Notes: generated from the letters alone by a model not told the origin. A stretch of 64,000 nucleotides of DNA from Pseudomonas pergaminensis (GCF_024112395.2 NZ_CP078013.2:434001-498000); one strand, 5' to 3'; positions 8,263 through 17,193 are shown, numbered from the stretch's first letter. Made by a program: numbers and translations.

Positions 8263-8844
8263 TTAGTCGGCGTACACAACCATGAAGCCCACACGCGTTT
8301 TGACGGCACCTTCAGTCGCGGCGCCGCTGGCGTACATTTGTGCAGCCAGTGGGATCACGGCCTGGTTGTCGGCGATCACTACGCCTTCCGATTTTTCGGT
8401 GTAAACGTGAATCGGGGTGCCATCACGGTTGGTCACTTCAACCTGTACGTTCTTGGCGTTGGTGGTGTCGGATGGGTCGTTGTAGCCGTCGATATTCAAG
8501 CGTCCGGTCGCTACATCGATGGCGGGGCTGGTGGGGTCGAACGCCACCATGGCCGTGCGGCCGTTGGTGCATGCGCCTTCGCCGGGCGCACCAATGCGAA
8601 TGGAGAAGCCGGTCAGGTTGGCGCGGTCGCCAGGGTTTTGCAGGCGTGAAGCGGATACACCGCCGAGGTTGACGTCCTTGACCACTGCACCGGTACCTGG
8701 CGCCGAGCCTTCGATGGTGCAGGTCACATCATTCACCAGCCCGGTGAAATTGATGGTGCCGTCATTGGCCGCGTGTGCGCTTTGCGAAATAGCAGTGACC
8801 AAGGCAACGGCTGCTGCGAGGGTAGAGAGAGCATTGAGGTTCAT
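8263..8844 (-). CDS. Major fimbrial pilin, first gene of the chaperone-usher operon
   Basis: A 193-residue pilin. The start is the ATG at 8844 (MNLNALSTLAAAVALV) with GGGAC upstream. The signal peptide ends SAHA. The mature domain begins NDGTINFTGLVNDVTCTIEG, with the first Cys in the usual place and the second in GEGACTNGRT. It ends AVKTRVGFMVVYAD, a C-terminal strand with the penultimate aromatic characteristic of subunits recognised by chaperones. Being promoter-proximal, it is the likely main shaft subunit. The order pilin - chaperone - chaperone - usher - adhesin - pilin is on one strand with short gaps, so a single operon is likely. Confidence 0.88.
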   Translation of the reverse strand: MNLNALSTLAAAVALVTAISQSAHAANDGTINFTGLVNDVTCTIEGSAPGTGAVVKDVNLGGVSASRLQNPGDRANLTGFSIRIGAPGEGACTNGRTAMVAFDPTSPAIDVATGRLNIDGYNDPSDTTNAKNVQVEVTNRDGTPIHVYTEKSEGVVIADNQAVIPLAAQMYASGAATEGAVKTRVGFMVVYAD

Positions 8845-9187
8845 AATAGTCCCGAACATGAAGTGTTTATGTAATCCGCCAACGGGTGTTAAACCCGATA
8901 TCTGTGGGTGATTCATTGCGGCAATTGGCGGAACCCAATCATTGTTCGGGGGGGAACTATTGCCTATAGAGAAGTAACGAAATTGCGTTAGAGATTGTTC
9001 GAAATTTTATATTTTTACTCCAATTAATTGCATTGACTTGACGTGTGGGTAATGGCTGTAAGATATTTCTGTAAGAACAGTCCTTATTATTGCTATTGAT
9101 TGATCCTGATGTTCGGCTGGGATATACCGTGACCGTGATGATTAGGAAGTTTTCTAATAAGTGGTATTGACGAGGACGGATTATTCG
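8845..9187. promoter_or_regulatory. Divergent AT-rich control region between the fimbrial operon and the response regulator
   Basis: About 340 bp without a gene and clearly richer in A+T than its surroundings; it must hold the fimbrial promoter (minus) and the regulator promoter (plus). Two direct copies of CTGTAAGA start at 9056 and 9069, 13 bp apart, a spacing compatible with binding by a dimeric helix-turn-helix regulator on one DNA face. A TTGACG at 9038-9043 with TAAGAT at 9059-9064 is a possible but short-spaced sigma70 promoter for the regulator. No strong fimbrial promoter could be picked out by eye. Confidence 0.45.
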
Positions 9188-9883
9188 ATGCGTACTTTAA
9201 TGTCCAAAACGCATTCCATCATGTTGCTTGATGATCATGAAATGGTTCGACAGGGGATCGAGTTGGGCCTGAGTAACGAGGCCGATCTCGAGGTGGTGGG
9301 CTCGTTCGGCACCGGCAGGGAGTTATTGGAGGCGCTGGCCGCTCAGCCTGTAGAGGTTATCATCATGGACTTTACATTGGGGCCTACGGAGCTTGATGGC
9401 CTCAGTTTGATCCGGGCAGTGAGTCGACGTTTCAAGCAGTCCAGGCCCGTCGTCTTATCGTCCCACTGCACGCCCGCAACGGTCTCGATGGCATTAAAGG
9501 CTGGATGCTGGGGTGTTGTAGGCAAGACCCAGAAGTTGGCAGAGTTGATCATGGCCGTTCGAACGGTCGCACAAGGATATATTTACTTGCAGCCGGGTAT
9601 GCTGTCAGTAGAGCAAGGCAGGCAATCTATTCTGGAGTGGGTGAACTTTAAGTCGAATCTGGAAGTATCTGCCGCATTAAGGCCGAACGCTTGCCTGACA
9701 CCCAAAGAGCAAGAGGTGTTGCGTTGTTTTCTTGATGGTATGTCGGTGAGTTCTATTGCAATAAAGTTTTCGCGCAGCACCAGTACGATCAGCACGCAAA
9801 AACAGTCGGCGTATCGCAAGTTGGGCATCCGGACTGACAGTGAACTTTTCAAGTTCACTCGACAATTCGGAAAGCCTGAATAG
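9188..9883 (+). CDS. LuxR/FixJ-family response regulator (FimZ/RcsB-like)
   Basis: A 231-residue two-component regulator. The receiver domain (about 10-125) shows the acidic pair in SIMLLDDHEMVRQGI, the phospho-acceptor Asp in VIIMDFTLGP and the conserved Lys in GVVGKTQK. The DNA-binding domain (about 160-225) is a LuxR-type HTH: LTPKEQEVLRCFLDGMSVSSIA followed by STISTQKQSAYRKLGI, as in RcsB/FimZ. ATG at 9188 has GAGGA about 12 bases upstream; ATG at 9200 and GTG at 9161 are alternatives. It diverges from the fimbrial operon and is probably its regulator. No histidine kinase is encoded nearby, so the partner must be elsewhere. It converges with phaD, 37 bp away. Confidence 0.88.
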   Translation: MRTLMSKTHSIMLLDDHEMVRQGIELGLSNEADLEVVGSFGTGRELLEALAAQPVEVIIMDFTLGPTELDGLSLIRAVSRRFKQSRPVVLSSHCTPATVSMALKAGCWGVVGKTQKLAELIMAVRTVAQGYIYLQPGMLSVEQGRQSILEWVNFKSNLEVSAALRPNACLTPKEQEVLRCFLDGMSVSSIAIKFSRSTSTISTQKQSAYRKLGIRTDSELFKFTRQFGKPE

Positions 9884-9920
9884 TATAGTCGCCGTACGAT
9901 AATGGCCTGAGGGTTATACG

Positions 9921-10541
9921 CTAAGTTGGGTTGTCGAGGTAACGCAGCGCCAGTCGCTCGGTCACCTGTTGCACCGGCGGCAACAGATGCGGCGCTACCA
10001 GCATCATGATCTGGTAGACCACGACCTGCACTTCACTTTCGCGATCGAGAATCCGTTGGTAGTCCAGTGAAAACAGCAGGGTCATGGTGATCTGTTCCAC
10101 TAACTGCCCCAGTGCCTGGGTACTGCTGACCAGTTGGCCCGCTGCCTTCAGCCGTGCCAGCAAAGAGGCCAGGGTACGTTTGAGCGCCGTCAGCAGGTTG
10201 CGAATGCCCTTGGCCAGCTTCGGCAAGCGACCCGCCAGGTTCGAGAGGTCCTGGAACAGAAACCGGTAATGCGCCATGCGCTCGACGATCAGGTGCAGGA
10301 ACAGCCAGTAGTCCTCGGCTTCCAGTTGCGCGTCGGCCGGTGGATCAAGCAGGGGCGCCAGCTCATTCTGAAAGCGCTCGAACAAGCCGAGTACCAGCGG
10401 TTCCTTGCCATGGAAGTGGTAGTAGAGGTTGCCGGGGCTGATCCCCATTTCATTGGCCACCTCCATGGTCGACACGTTCGGTTCGCCCTTGTGGTTGAAC
10501 AACTGCAGGGCACATTCAAGGATACGGTCGCGCGTCTTCAT
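9921..10541 (-). CDS. phaD: PhaD, TetR-family regulator of PHA genes
   Basis: A 206-residue TetR-type regulator with an N-terminal HTH (KTRDRILECALQLFNHKGEPNVSTMEVANEMGISPGNLYYHFHGKE, key residues in the ISPGNLYYHF recognition helix) and a helical ligand domain. In P. putida, PhaD activates the phaC1 and phaI promoters in response to a PHA-pathway CoA intermediate. The last gene of phaC1-phaZ-phaC2-phaD, it starts 27 bp after the phaC2 stop. In other pseudomonads phaF lies next to this gene; here the fimbrial block intervenes. Confidence 0.92.
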   Translation of the reverse strand: MKTRDRILECALQLFNHKGEPNVSTMEVANEMGISPGNLYYHFHGKEPLVLGLFERFQNELAPLLDPPADAQLEAEDYWLFLHLIVERMAHYRFLFQDLSNLAGRLPKLAKGIRNLLTALKRTLASLLARLKAAGQLVSSTQALGQLVEQITMTLLFSLDYQRILDRESEVQVVVYQIMMLVAPHLLPPVQQVTERLALRYLDNPT

Positions 10542-10568
10542 CCAGTCTTCTTAATGTGATCGTTGAGC

Positions 10569-12251
10569 TCAGCGCACGCGCACGTAAGTGCCCGGCGCCG
10601 CTTCCATCGGTGGGTAGTTCTGGTTGCCCAGGGCGGTGAGGGTTTCGCGTTGCACGCCAGATCGCTGCTGGATCCACTCCAGCCACTGCGGCCACCAGCT
10701 GCCTTCGACGTGGTTGGCGTCGTAATACCAGGCGCGTGGGTCGCTGCTCAGCTTGGGATTCTCGACATAGTTGGCCTTGGGGTTGCCCGGCGGGTTGAGG
10801 ATGCTCTGGATATGCCCGCTGTTGGACAGCACGAAGCGCCGTTCGCCGCCGAGCAATTGGGTGGAGCGGTACACCGCATCCCACGGCGTGATGTGGTCGT
10901 TGATACCGGCCACGCTGAAACTGTCCACGGTGACCTTTTGCAAATCGATGGGCGTGCCGCAGACCTCCAGGCCGCCGGGATGGCTGAGCGGGTTGTGCTT
11001 GAAGAAGTCCAGCAGGTCGCCATGCAGCGCGGCGGGCAGGCGTGTGTTGTCGTTGTTCCAGTACAGGATGTCGAAGGCCGGCGGTTCCTTGCCCAGCAGG
11101 TAGTTGTTGATCCAGTAGTTCCAGATCAGGTCATTGGGCCGCATCCAGGCGAATACCTTGGCCATGTCGCGACCGTCGAGCACGCCTTGCTGGTAGGAGC
11201 GGCGCTTGGCGGCTTCCAGGGTCTGTTCGTCGGCGAACAGCGTGGCGGGGCTGTCGATCTGGCTGTCCAGCAGGCTCACCAGGTAACTGGCACTGGAGAT
11301 GCGTCGCAACTGGCGCTTGGCTTGCAGGTGGCCTTGCAACGCGGCGATGGTCAGGCCGCCGGCGCAAGCGCCCATCAGGTTGACCTCGCGGGCACCGGTG
11401 ATCGCGCGGCACACGTTGAGCGCTTCCTCCAGCGCAGCCACATAGGTGGAGAGGCCCCATTCGCGATGGCGCACATCTGGGTTGCGCCAACTGACCATGA
11501 ACGTTTGCAGGCCGTTCTTGAGGGCGTATTGCACAAAGCTGTTGGCCGGGCTCAGGTCGAAAATGTAGTACTTGTTGATTTGCGGCGGCACGATCAGCAG
11601 CGGCTTGGCGTACTGTTTTTCGCTCATGGGCTTGTACTGGATCAGCTCCAGCAGCTCATTGCGAAACACCACCGAGCCCGGCGTGGTGGCTACGGTTTTG
11701 CCGACCTCGAACGCGTGCTTGCTGACCTGGCGTGGCAGGCCATTGTTGTGCAGCAAATCTTCGAACAGGTTGCTGACGCCGCGCACCACGCTGTTGCCAC
11801 CGGAGTTGAGCAGCTCCTTGATCGCCAAGGGATTGAGCAAGGTATTGGAGGGGGAGACGGCATCATTGAGCAGGGCGAAGGCAAAATGTGCACGGGCCCG
11901 GTCGTCGGCGCTCATCGCGCTGTCATCGATCCAGTGACGCGTTTGTTTCTGCCAGCTCAGATAGGCTTGCAGGCTGCGACGGTATAGCGGGTTGAGCGCC
12001 CAGGTCGGGTCGCTGAAGCGGCTGTCGTTGGGGTTGGGCGCATGCACGGTTTCACCCAGCAGCACGCGACCCAGCTGGCCGCCCAAGGCCATGGCATGGC
12101 GGGCGGTATGCAAGGGGTTGCGCAAGCCGTGGGCGGCGACGCTGCGCAGGGTCGACAGCAAGTCCCGGCCGCGCAGGCCGGTGATTGCATTTTGCGCATT
12201 GATGAACGCGGCAGGGGTGGGGGCCGGGTTCGTCACGGGTCTTTCTCGCAT
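10569..12251 (-). CDS. phaC2: PhaC2, class II mcl-PHA synthase
   Basis: A 560-residue synthase that polymerises (R)-3-hydroxyacyl-CoA into medium-chain-length polyhydroxyalkanoate on the granule surface. The lipase-like box GACAGG places the nucleophile at Cys296. The catalytic Asp is in GINDHITPWDAVY and the His in LSNSGHIQSILNPPGNPK. The C-terminus (EAAPGTYVRVR) is nearly the same as in PhaC1. The start is the ATG at 12251 (MRERPVTNPAP); the open frame extends upstream without a ribosome site. It is paralogous to PhaC1 at 13352-15031, in the usual order C1-Z-C2. Confidence 0.96.
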   Translation of the reverse strand: MRERPVTNPAPTPAAFINAQNAITGLRGRDLLSTLRSVAAHGLRNPLHTARHAMALGGQLGRVLLGETVHAPNPNDSRFSDPTWALNPLYRRSLQAYLSWQKQTRHWIDDSAMSADDRARAHFAFALLNDAVSPSNTLLNPLAIKELLNSGGNSVVRGVSNLFEDLLHNNGLPRQVSKHAFEVGKTVATTPGSVVFRNELLELIQYKPMSEKQYAKPLLIVPPQINKYYIFDLSPANSFVQYALKNGLQTFMVSWRNPDVRHREWGLSTYVAALEEALNVCRAITGAREVNLMGACAGGLTIAALQGHLQAKRQLRRISSASYLVSLLDSQIDSPATLFADEQTLEAAKRRSYQQGVLDGRDMAKVFAWMRPNDLIWNYWINNYLLGKEPPAFDILYWNNDNTRLPAALHGDLLDFFKHNPLSHPGGLEVCGTPIDLQKVTVDSFSVAGINDHITPWDAVYRSTQLLGGERRFVLSNSGHIQSILNPPGNPKANYVENPKLSSDPRAWYYDANHVEGSWWPQWLEWIQQRSGVQRETLTALGNQNYPPMEAAPGTYVRVR

Positions 12252-12340
12252 GAGCCAACACTCCTTCGTCAAGCCATCAAACAGGCACGCCAATTCAGAA
12301 CCATAGTCGGTTCCTGGCAAGTTGCGCGGCGGTGCAGTCC

Positions 12341-13186
12341 TTACACGGCCGGTCGCGGATGAATCACCGCGCGCATGCGCTCCTCTTCGAGAAACTTCAT
12401 GATGATCGGCGCCACGGCTTCGGCCCGGGTGATCAGGAACAAGTGGCCGTCATCGATGATGTGCAACTGTGCATTGGGAATGCGCCAGGCGAGCATGCGC
12501 ATGTTGATCAGCGGGATCAGCGGGTCGTCGTCGCCGGCCAACACCAGGGTGGGTTGGCGGATCTTGTGCAGCCAGTGGATGCTGGTCCAGCCCAGCCCGG
12601 CGAATAGCTGCCAGTAATAACCGAGCTTGCCAGCCGAGCGCACTTTGCTCGCGTGTTCGGCGGCCAGTTTCGAGTCGCGGCGGAACGAGCCGCCGTAGAT
12701 CATCGGCGCGATGCGCACCACGTGGGACGGTTGAATATAGCGGCGCGGGCTGGCCATCAGCCAAAGCACCTTGGGCTTGCCCGGCACCATCACCGCCCCC
12801 GCTGCCGTGGCAGCCAGGATCAGCTTCTTGCAACGTTCCGGGTAATCGTAGGCAAACTGCTGCGCCAACGCGCCGCCCCAGGACACGCCCACCGCATTTA
12901 CCTGGCCATAGTCCAGGTAATCGAGCATGCGTGCGGTCAGTTTGGCCAGGCCGGGAAAGCGGTAGGGCCGGTTTGGCGTGGATGAACCGCCCACGCCGGG
13001 TACATCGAAGGCGATCACTTCCAGGTCCGGGTCCAGTGCCTGGACGAACGGAAACACCAGCTCAAGGTTGGCGCCGATGCCGTTGAAGATCAGCAGCGGC
13101 GTCAAGTGAGGCTTGCCCGGGCGCACCGCCGTGCGGATGGTCTGGCCATCCAGGTCGATGGTACGAAAGATGAACGGTTGCGGCAT
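12341..13186 (-). CDS. phaZ: PhaZ, intracellular mcl-PHA depolymerase
   Basis: A 281-residue alpha/beta hydrolase that mobilises stored PHA. The nucleophile elbow GVSWGG gives Ser102, the Asp221 loop is in AGDDDPLIP and His248 in IDDGHLF. These three positions match the triad described for the P. putida KT2440 enzyme. There is no signal peptide, as expected for an intracellular granule-bound enzyme. It lies between phaC1 and phaC2 in the standard order. The spacer before it (toward phaC1) carries a REPIN, which may uncouple its transcript from phaC1 or alter mRNA stability. Confidence 0.96.
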   Translation of the reverse strand: MPQPFIFRTIDLDGQTIRTAVRPGKPHLTPLLIFNGIGANLELVFPFVQALDPDLEVIAFDVPGVGGSSTPNRPYRFPGLAKLTARMLDYLDYGQVNAVGVSWGGALAQQFAYDYPERCKKLILAATAAGAVMVPGKPKVLWLMASPRRYIQPSHVVRIAPMIYGGSFRRDSKLAAEHASKVRSAGKLGYYWQLFAGLGWTSIHWLHKIRQPTLVLAGDDDPLIPLINMRMLAWRIPNAQLHIIDDGHLFLITRAEAVAPIIMKFLEEERMRAVIHPRPAV

Positions 13187-13235
13187 GGGAAAGCCCTGTC
13201 AGGTGGTGCGTAAGTCTTATGGGCGATGCGATCCA

Positions 13236-13323
13236 TGTGGGAGCTGGCTTGCCTGCGATGGCATTCTTTCCGCCAGCCCATCAACAACTGACTCGCCGCT
13301 ATCGCAGGCAAGCCAGCTCCCAC
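13236..13323. repeat. REPIN (inverted pair of REP sequences) between phaZ and phaC1
   Basis: The left arm GTGGGAGCTGGCTTGCCTGC and its inverted copy on the right (GCAGGCAAGCCAGCTCCCAC) flank a spacer of about 45 bp. This is the usual P. fluorescens-group REPIN form, mobilised in trans by a REP-associated tyrosine transposase. No such transposase is encoded in this window. Confidence 0.9.
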
Positions 13324-13351
13324 AGTGACTGCATTTCAACCAACCATCTGC

Positions 13352-15031
13352 TTATCGTTCATGTACATAAGTGCCCGGCGCGGCTTCTGCCGCTGCATAG
13401 GTTTTGTTACCCAAACTTGTCGGCGCCTTCTTCAACTTACCCGCCCGCTCCGCCTGCCACACCTGCCAATGCAGCCACCATGAATCGGTGTGCTTGGTGG
13501 CATTCTCCTGCCAGTCCAGCGGTTTCGCCGTCAGGCTGTCGCTGGTCTGGTAGCGTGCCTTGGGGTTGCCCGGCGGGTTGAGGATGCTCTGGATATGCCC
13601 GCTGCTGGACAGCACGAACTCAACCTTGCCACCAAACAGCTGCGCTGACTTGTAGCAAGACTGCCACGGCGTGATGTGGTCGTTGGTACCGGCCAGTGAG
13701 TAAATATCAGCGGTGACCTGCTTGAGGTCGATCGGCGTGCCGCACACTTCCAGGGCGTTGGCGCGCACCAGTGGGTTGTTTTTGAACAGTTCGATCAGGT
13801 CGCCGTGGAAGGCTGCGGGCAAGCGGGTGGTGTCGTTGTTCCAGAACAGGATGTCGAACACCGGCGGCTCGTTGCCAAGCAGGTAGTTGTTCACCCAGTA
13901 GTTCCAGATCAGGTCGTTGGGGCGCATCCAGGCGAACACCTTGGCCATGTCGCGGCCTTCCAGTACGCCGGCCTGGTAGGAATGGCGCTTGGCGGCTTCC
14001 AGGGTTTGCTCGTCGACGAACAGCGCCACCTGAGTGTCCAGAGTGGTGTCCAGCACGCTCACCAACAGGGTCAGGGCGTTGACCTTCTTCTCCCCCAGCG
14101 CCGCGTAGTGGCCGAGCAGTGCCGTACAGGTGATGCCGCCGGAACAGGCGCCGAGCATATTCACATCTTTGCTGCCGGTAATCGCCGTGACCACATCCAC
14201 CGCTTCCTTGAGCGCTTCGATATAGGTCGACAGGCCCCATTCGCGCTGGGCCTTGGTCGGGTTGCGCCAACTGACGATAAAAGTTTGCTGGTTATTGCGC
14301 AGGCAGAAGCGCGCCAGGCTCTTCTCCGGGCTCAGGTCGAATACATAGAATTTGTTGATCTGCGGCGGCACCACCAGCAGCGGGCGTTCGTGCACCTGTT
14401 CGGTGATCGGCTTGTACTGGATCAGCTCCAGTACGTCATTGCGAAACACCACCGCGCCTTCGGTGGTGCCCAGGGTCTTGCCCACTTCAAAGGCGCCCAT
14501 GTTGACCTGGCTCGGCATGCCGCCGTTGTGCACCATGTCCTTGGCCAGGTGGGACAGTCCATCGAGCAGGCTCTTGCCGCCGGTCTCGAAGAAGCGTTTG
14601 ACCGCCGCCGGGTTGGCCGCGCTGTTGGTGGGGGCCATGGCTTCGGTCATCAGGTTGATCACGAAGTGGCCGCGGCTGATGTCCTGTTCCGACAGATTGC
14701 TGTCACCGATCCAGTCGTGCAGTTCCTTGCGCCACGCCAGGTAGGTTTGCAGATAACGTTTGTAGAGCGGGTTCTGGCTCCAGGCCGGGTCACTGAAGCG
14801 GCGGTCGTCGCTTTCGGGCACCAGCGCCGACTTGCCGAACATCACGTTCTTGAGTTCGACGCCAAAGTGGGCGACGTGCTTGACGCTGTGCAACGGTTGC
14901 TTGATGGCTTGGGTCAGCACCATCTTCGCCGAGGCGAGTAAATCCTTTTTGCGTAACGCGATGATCGGGTTGAGCCCCAGGGTGTTTTCCGAGGCCTGGC
15001 GTTTCAAGTCATCGTTGTTCTTGTTACTCAT
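13352..15031 (-). CDS. phaC1: PhaC1, class II mcl-PHA synthase
   Basis: A 559-residue PHA polymerase, first gene of the phaC1ZC2D operon. The catalytic Cys296 is in GACSGG; the Asp is in AGTNDHITPWQ and the His in SSSGHIQSILNPPGNPK. The N-terminus MSNKNNDDLKRQASENTLGLNP and the end EAAPGTYVHER are typical of Pseudomonas PhaC1. ATG at 15031 follows a GGAGCG site 6 bases upstream. A 250-bp non-coding region upstream carries a sigma54-type -24/-12 sequence. Two synthases flanking a depolymerase is the type II PHA locus organisation of pseudomonads. Confidence 0.97.
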   Translation of the reverse strand: MSNKNNDDLKRQASENTLGLNPIIALRKKDLLASAKMVLTQAIKQPLHSVKHVAHFGVELKNVMFGKSALVPESDDRRFSDPAWSQNPLYKRYLQTYLAWRKELHDWIGDSNLSEQDISRGHFVINLMTEAMAPTNSAANPAAVKRFFETGGKSLLDGLSHLAKDMVHNGGMPSQVNMGAFEVGKTLGTTEGAVVFRNDVLELIQYKPITEQVHERPLLVVPPQINKFYVFDLSPEKSLARFCLRNNQQTFIVSWRNPTKAQREWGLSTYIEALKEAVDVVTAITGSKDVNMLGACSGGITCTALLGHYAALGEKKVNALTLLVSVLDTTLDTQVALFVDEQTLEAAKRHSYQAGVLEGRDMAKVFAWMRPNDLIWNYWVNNYLLGNEPPVFDILFWNNDTTRLPAAFHGDLIELFKNNPLVRANALEVCGTPIDLKQVTADIYSLAGTNDHITPWQSCYKSAQLFGGKVEFVLSSSGHIQSILNPPGNPKARYQTSDSLTAKPLDWQENATKHTDSWWLHWQVWQAERAGKLKKAPTSLGNKTYAAAEAAPGTYVHER

Positions 15032-15147
15032 CTACGACGCTCCATTGTCCGAAAGACGAGTACCGGGTACCGCTGCGCACCAAGTTTCGATACACAACAC
15101 AAGCCTGGTACTGCGACTCGGGTGACCGTTGATACCGCATCGTCAAA

Positions 15148-15163
15148 TGCAGGGAACTTGCCA
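15148..15163 (-). promoter_or_regulatory. Candidate sigma54 (-24/-12) promoter of phaC1
   Basis: Read on the minus strand, TGGCAAGTTCCCTGCA has GG and GC separated by exactly 10 bases, close to the consensus TGGCAC-N5-TTGCA. It lies about 115 bp upstream of the phaC1 ATG. RpoN-dependent control of phaC1 has been reported in pseudomonads, which makes the match plausible. The 15032-15280 spacer holds nothing else recognisable. Confidence 0.5.
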
Positions 15164-15280
15164 GTTCCATTGGTTACCCGAGTTTAATTTTTTTCGCAAG
15201 CAGGCCAATCGTTGGCCACAAGAGAAGGCATTCAAGCAGATGAAATTAGAAAATGCCCTCTAAAGAGCGAGAGGCCTGGG

Positions 15281-15658
15281 CTAGAGCATCAGCCGTACGA
15301 CCGACTGATCCGGATCGCGGGTTTTGCCGGCTGCTTTCAGTTCAGCCAGATAATCGGCCCACAACGCGTCCTGACGCACGGCCAGTTGGTAGAGGTAGTC
15401 CCAGGTGAACAGTCCGCTGTCATGGCCGTCGTCGAAGGTCAATTTCAGTGCGTACTGGCCGGCGGCTTCTACCTTGATCAACTTCACGTTGAGCTTGCCG
15501 AATTGCAGGATGGGTTTGCCATGCCCCTGGACCTCGGCGGAAGGCGAGTGGGTGCGCAGCAGTTCGGCGGGGAGTTGGTACACCTCGTCGGGCCCGTAGG
15601 TGAGGCCGAGGGTGTTGGAGGTTTTGTGCAGGTTTACAGCCGTGGGAAATTTCGACAT
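15281..15658 (-). CDS. DUF971 / gamma-butyrobetaine hydroxylase-like N-terminal domain protein
   Basis: A 125-residue single-domain protein starting MSKFPTAVNLHKTSNTLGLTYG at 15658. The pattern (substrate-like LxLTYGPDEVYQLPAELLRTHSPSAEV..., then DGHDSGLFTWDYLYQL) is that of the DUF971 family, also found as the N-terminal domain of gamma-butyrobetaine dioxygenases. The HDSGLFTW motif is well conserved. There is no catalytic domain and the cellular role is unknown. The gene sits between hslU and phaC1 on the same strand, as in other Pseudomonas genomes. Confidence 0.85.
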   Translation of the reverse strand: MSKFPTAVNLHKTSNTLGLTYGPDEVYQLPAELLRTHSPSAEVQGHGKPILQFGKLNVKLIKVEAAGQYALKLTFDDGHDSGLFTWDYLYQLAVRQDALWADYLAELKAAGKTRDPDQSVVRLML

Positions 15659-15703
15659 TGGAGAACCGCCCAGAAATAGTCCTGAAGGAACCGGCTTCAA
15701 ACT

Positions 15704-15790
15704 GTGGGAGCGGGCTTGCTCGCGAATGCGGTGTGCCAGTCAGCACATCTGTTACTGATACATCGCATTCGCGAGCAAGCCCGCTCCCAC
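15704..15790. repeat. REPIN between the DUF971 gene and hslU
   Basis: Inverted arms GTGGGAGCGGGCTTGCTCGC and GCGAGCAAGCCCGCTCCCAC enclose about 47 bp. This is the 'GCTCGC' subtype, also seen at 17859, and differs from the 'CCTGC' and 'CCCGC' subtypes elsewhere in the window. Confidence 0.9.
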
Positions 15791-15818
15791 CATAAAGCAA
15801 AGCGGTCCTGCGTGAGGC

Positions 15819-17156
15819 TTACAGGATATAACGAGACAGGTCTTCGTTCTGCGCCAACTCGCCCAAGTGGCTGTTGACGTAACCCGCATCGATCTTGATT
15901 ACTTCGCCATTTTGCGCACCGGCCAGGTCGCCGGCACTGAAGGACACTTCTTCCAGCAAACGCTCCAGCAAGGTGTGCAAACGACGGGCTCCGATGTTCT
16001 CGGTCTTCTCGTTGACCTGCCAGGCGATCTCCGCCAAGCGCTTGATGCCGTCGGGCTGGAACTCGATGCCCAGGCCTTCGGTTTTCAGCAACTCACGGTA
16101 CTGCTCGGTGAGCGACGCGTGCGGTTCACTGAGGATGCGCTCAAAGTCGCCCGGGGTCAGCGCCTTGAGCTCCACGCGAATCGGCAGGCGGCCTTGCAGC
16201 TCCGGCACCAAGTCGCTTGGCTTGCTCAGGTGGAATGCACCGGAGGCGATAAACAGGATGTGGTCGGTCTTGACCATGCCCAACTTGGTGTTCACGGTGC
16301 AGCCCTCGATCAGCGGCAGCAGGTCGCGCTGCACGCCTTCACGGGATACATCCACACCGCCGGAGTTACCGCGCTTGGCCACCTTGTCGATTTCGTCGAT
16401 AAACACGATGCCGTGCTGCTCGACCGCTTCCAGGGCCTTGGCCTTGAGTTCTTCCTCATTCACCAGGCGCCCGGCTTCTTCGTCGCGCACCAGTTTCAGC
16501 GCTTCCTTCACCTTGAGCTTGCGGCTTTTCTTCTTGCCCTTGCCCATGTTGGCGAACAGGTTCTGCAACTGGCTGGTCATTTCTTCCATGCCAGGCGGAG
16601 CAGAGATGTCGACGCCGGAGACTTCGGCGACTTCGATCTCGATTTCCTTGTCGTCCAGCTGGCCTTCACGCAGGCGCTTGCGGAACAGCTGGCGGGTGTT
16701 GGAGTCCGAGGCCGGTGCGGCGTCTTCGTTGAAGCCCATGCGTGCCGGTGGCAGCAGGGCATCGAGGATACGTTCTTCGGCGGCGTCTTCGGCGCGGTGG
16801 CTGACCTTGGTCATTTCCTGTTCGCGCAGCAGCTTCAGGGCAGCATCGGCCAGGTCACGAATGATCGACTCGACGTCGCGGCCCACGTAGCCCACTTCGG
16901 TGAACTTGGTGGCTTCGACCTTGATAAACGGCGCGTTGGCCAGCTTGGCCAGGCGACGGGCGATCTCGGTTTTACCGACGCCGGTCGGGCCAATCATCAG
17001 GATGTTCTTCGGCGTTACTTCAACGCGCAATTCTTCGGGCAGTTGCATCCGGCGCCAGCGGTTACGCAGCGCAATGGCAACGGCGCGCTTGGCATCGTCC
17101 TGGCCGATGATATGGCGGTTGAGTTCATGGACGATTTCGCGGGGAGTCATGGACAT
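15819..17156 (-). CDS. hslU: HslU, ATPase subunit of the HslUV (ClpYQ) protease
   Basis: A 445-residue AAA+ unfoldase that feeds substrates to HslV. It starts [27 protein letters not shown] at 17156 (an upstream in-frame ATG at 17174 adds six non-family residues). Walker A is [13 protein letters not shown], Walker [13 protein letters not shown], and the pore motif GYVG is in [11 protein letters not shown]. The I domain lies about residues 110-240. The conserved C-terminal tail EDLSRYIL, which inserts into HslV, is intact. It lies 37 bp downstream of hslV and is cotranscribed with it, under the sigma32-like promoter upstream of hslV. Confidence 0.98.
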   Translation of the reverse strand: MSMTPREIVHELNRHIIGQDDAKRAVAIALRNRWRRMQLPEELRVEVTPKNILMIGPTGVGKTEIARRLAKLANAPFIKVEATKFTEVGYVGRDVESIIRDLADAALKLLREQEMTKVSHRAEDAAEERILDALLPPARMGFNEDAAPASDSNTRQLFRKRLREGQLDDKEIEIEVAEVSGVDISAPPGMEEMTSQLQNLFANMGKGKKKSRKLKVKEALKLVRDEEAGRLVNEEELKAKALEAVEQHGIVFIDEIDKVAKRGNSGGVDVSREGVQRDLLPLIEGCTVNTKLGMVKTDHILFIASGAFHLSKPSDLVPELQGRLPIRVELKALTPGDFERILSEPHASLTEQYRELLKTEGLGIEFQPDGIKRLAEIAWQVNEKTENIGARRLHTLLERLLEEVSFSAGDLAGAQNGEVIKIDAGYVNSHLGELAQNEDLSRYIL

Positions 17157-17193
17157 AGTGTTTGGCGGCCTCAAGCGGAAATAAGCCTACGGC

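Noticed and set aside
10563..11987. A 474-residue plus-strand frame opposite phaC2 (and a similar one opposite phaC1)
   Set aside because: Both synthase genes are clearly coding with full catalytic motifs; the antisense frames have no domain features.
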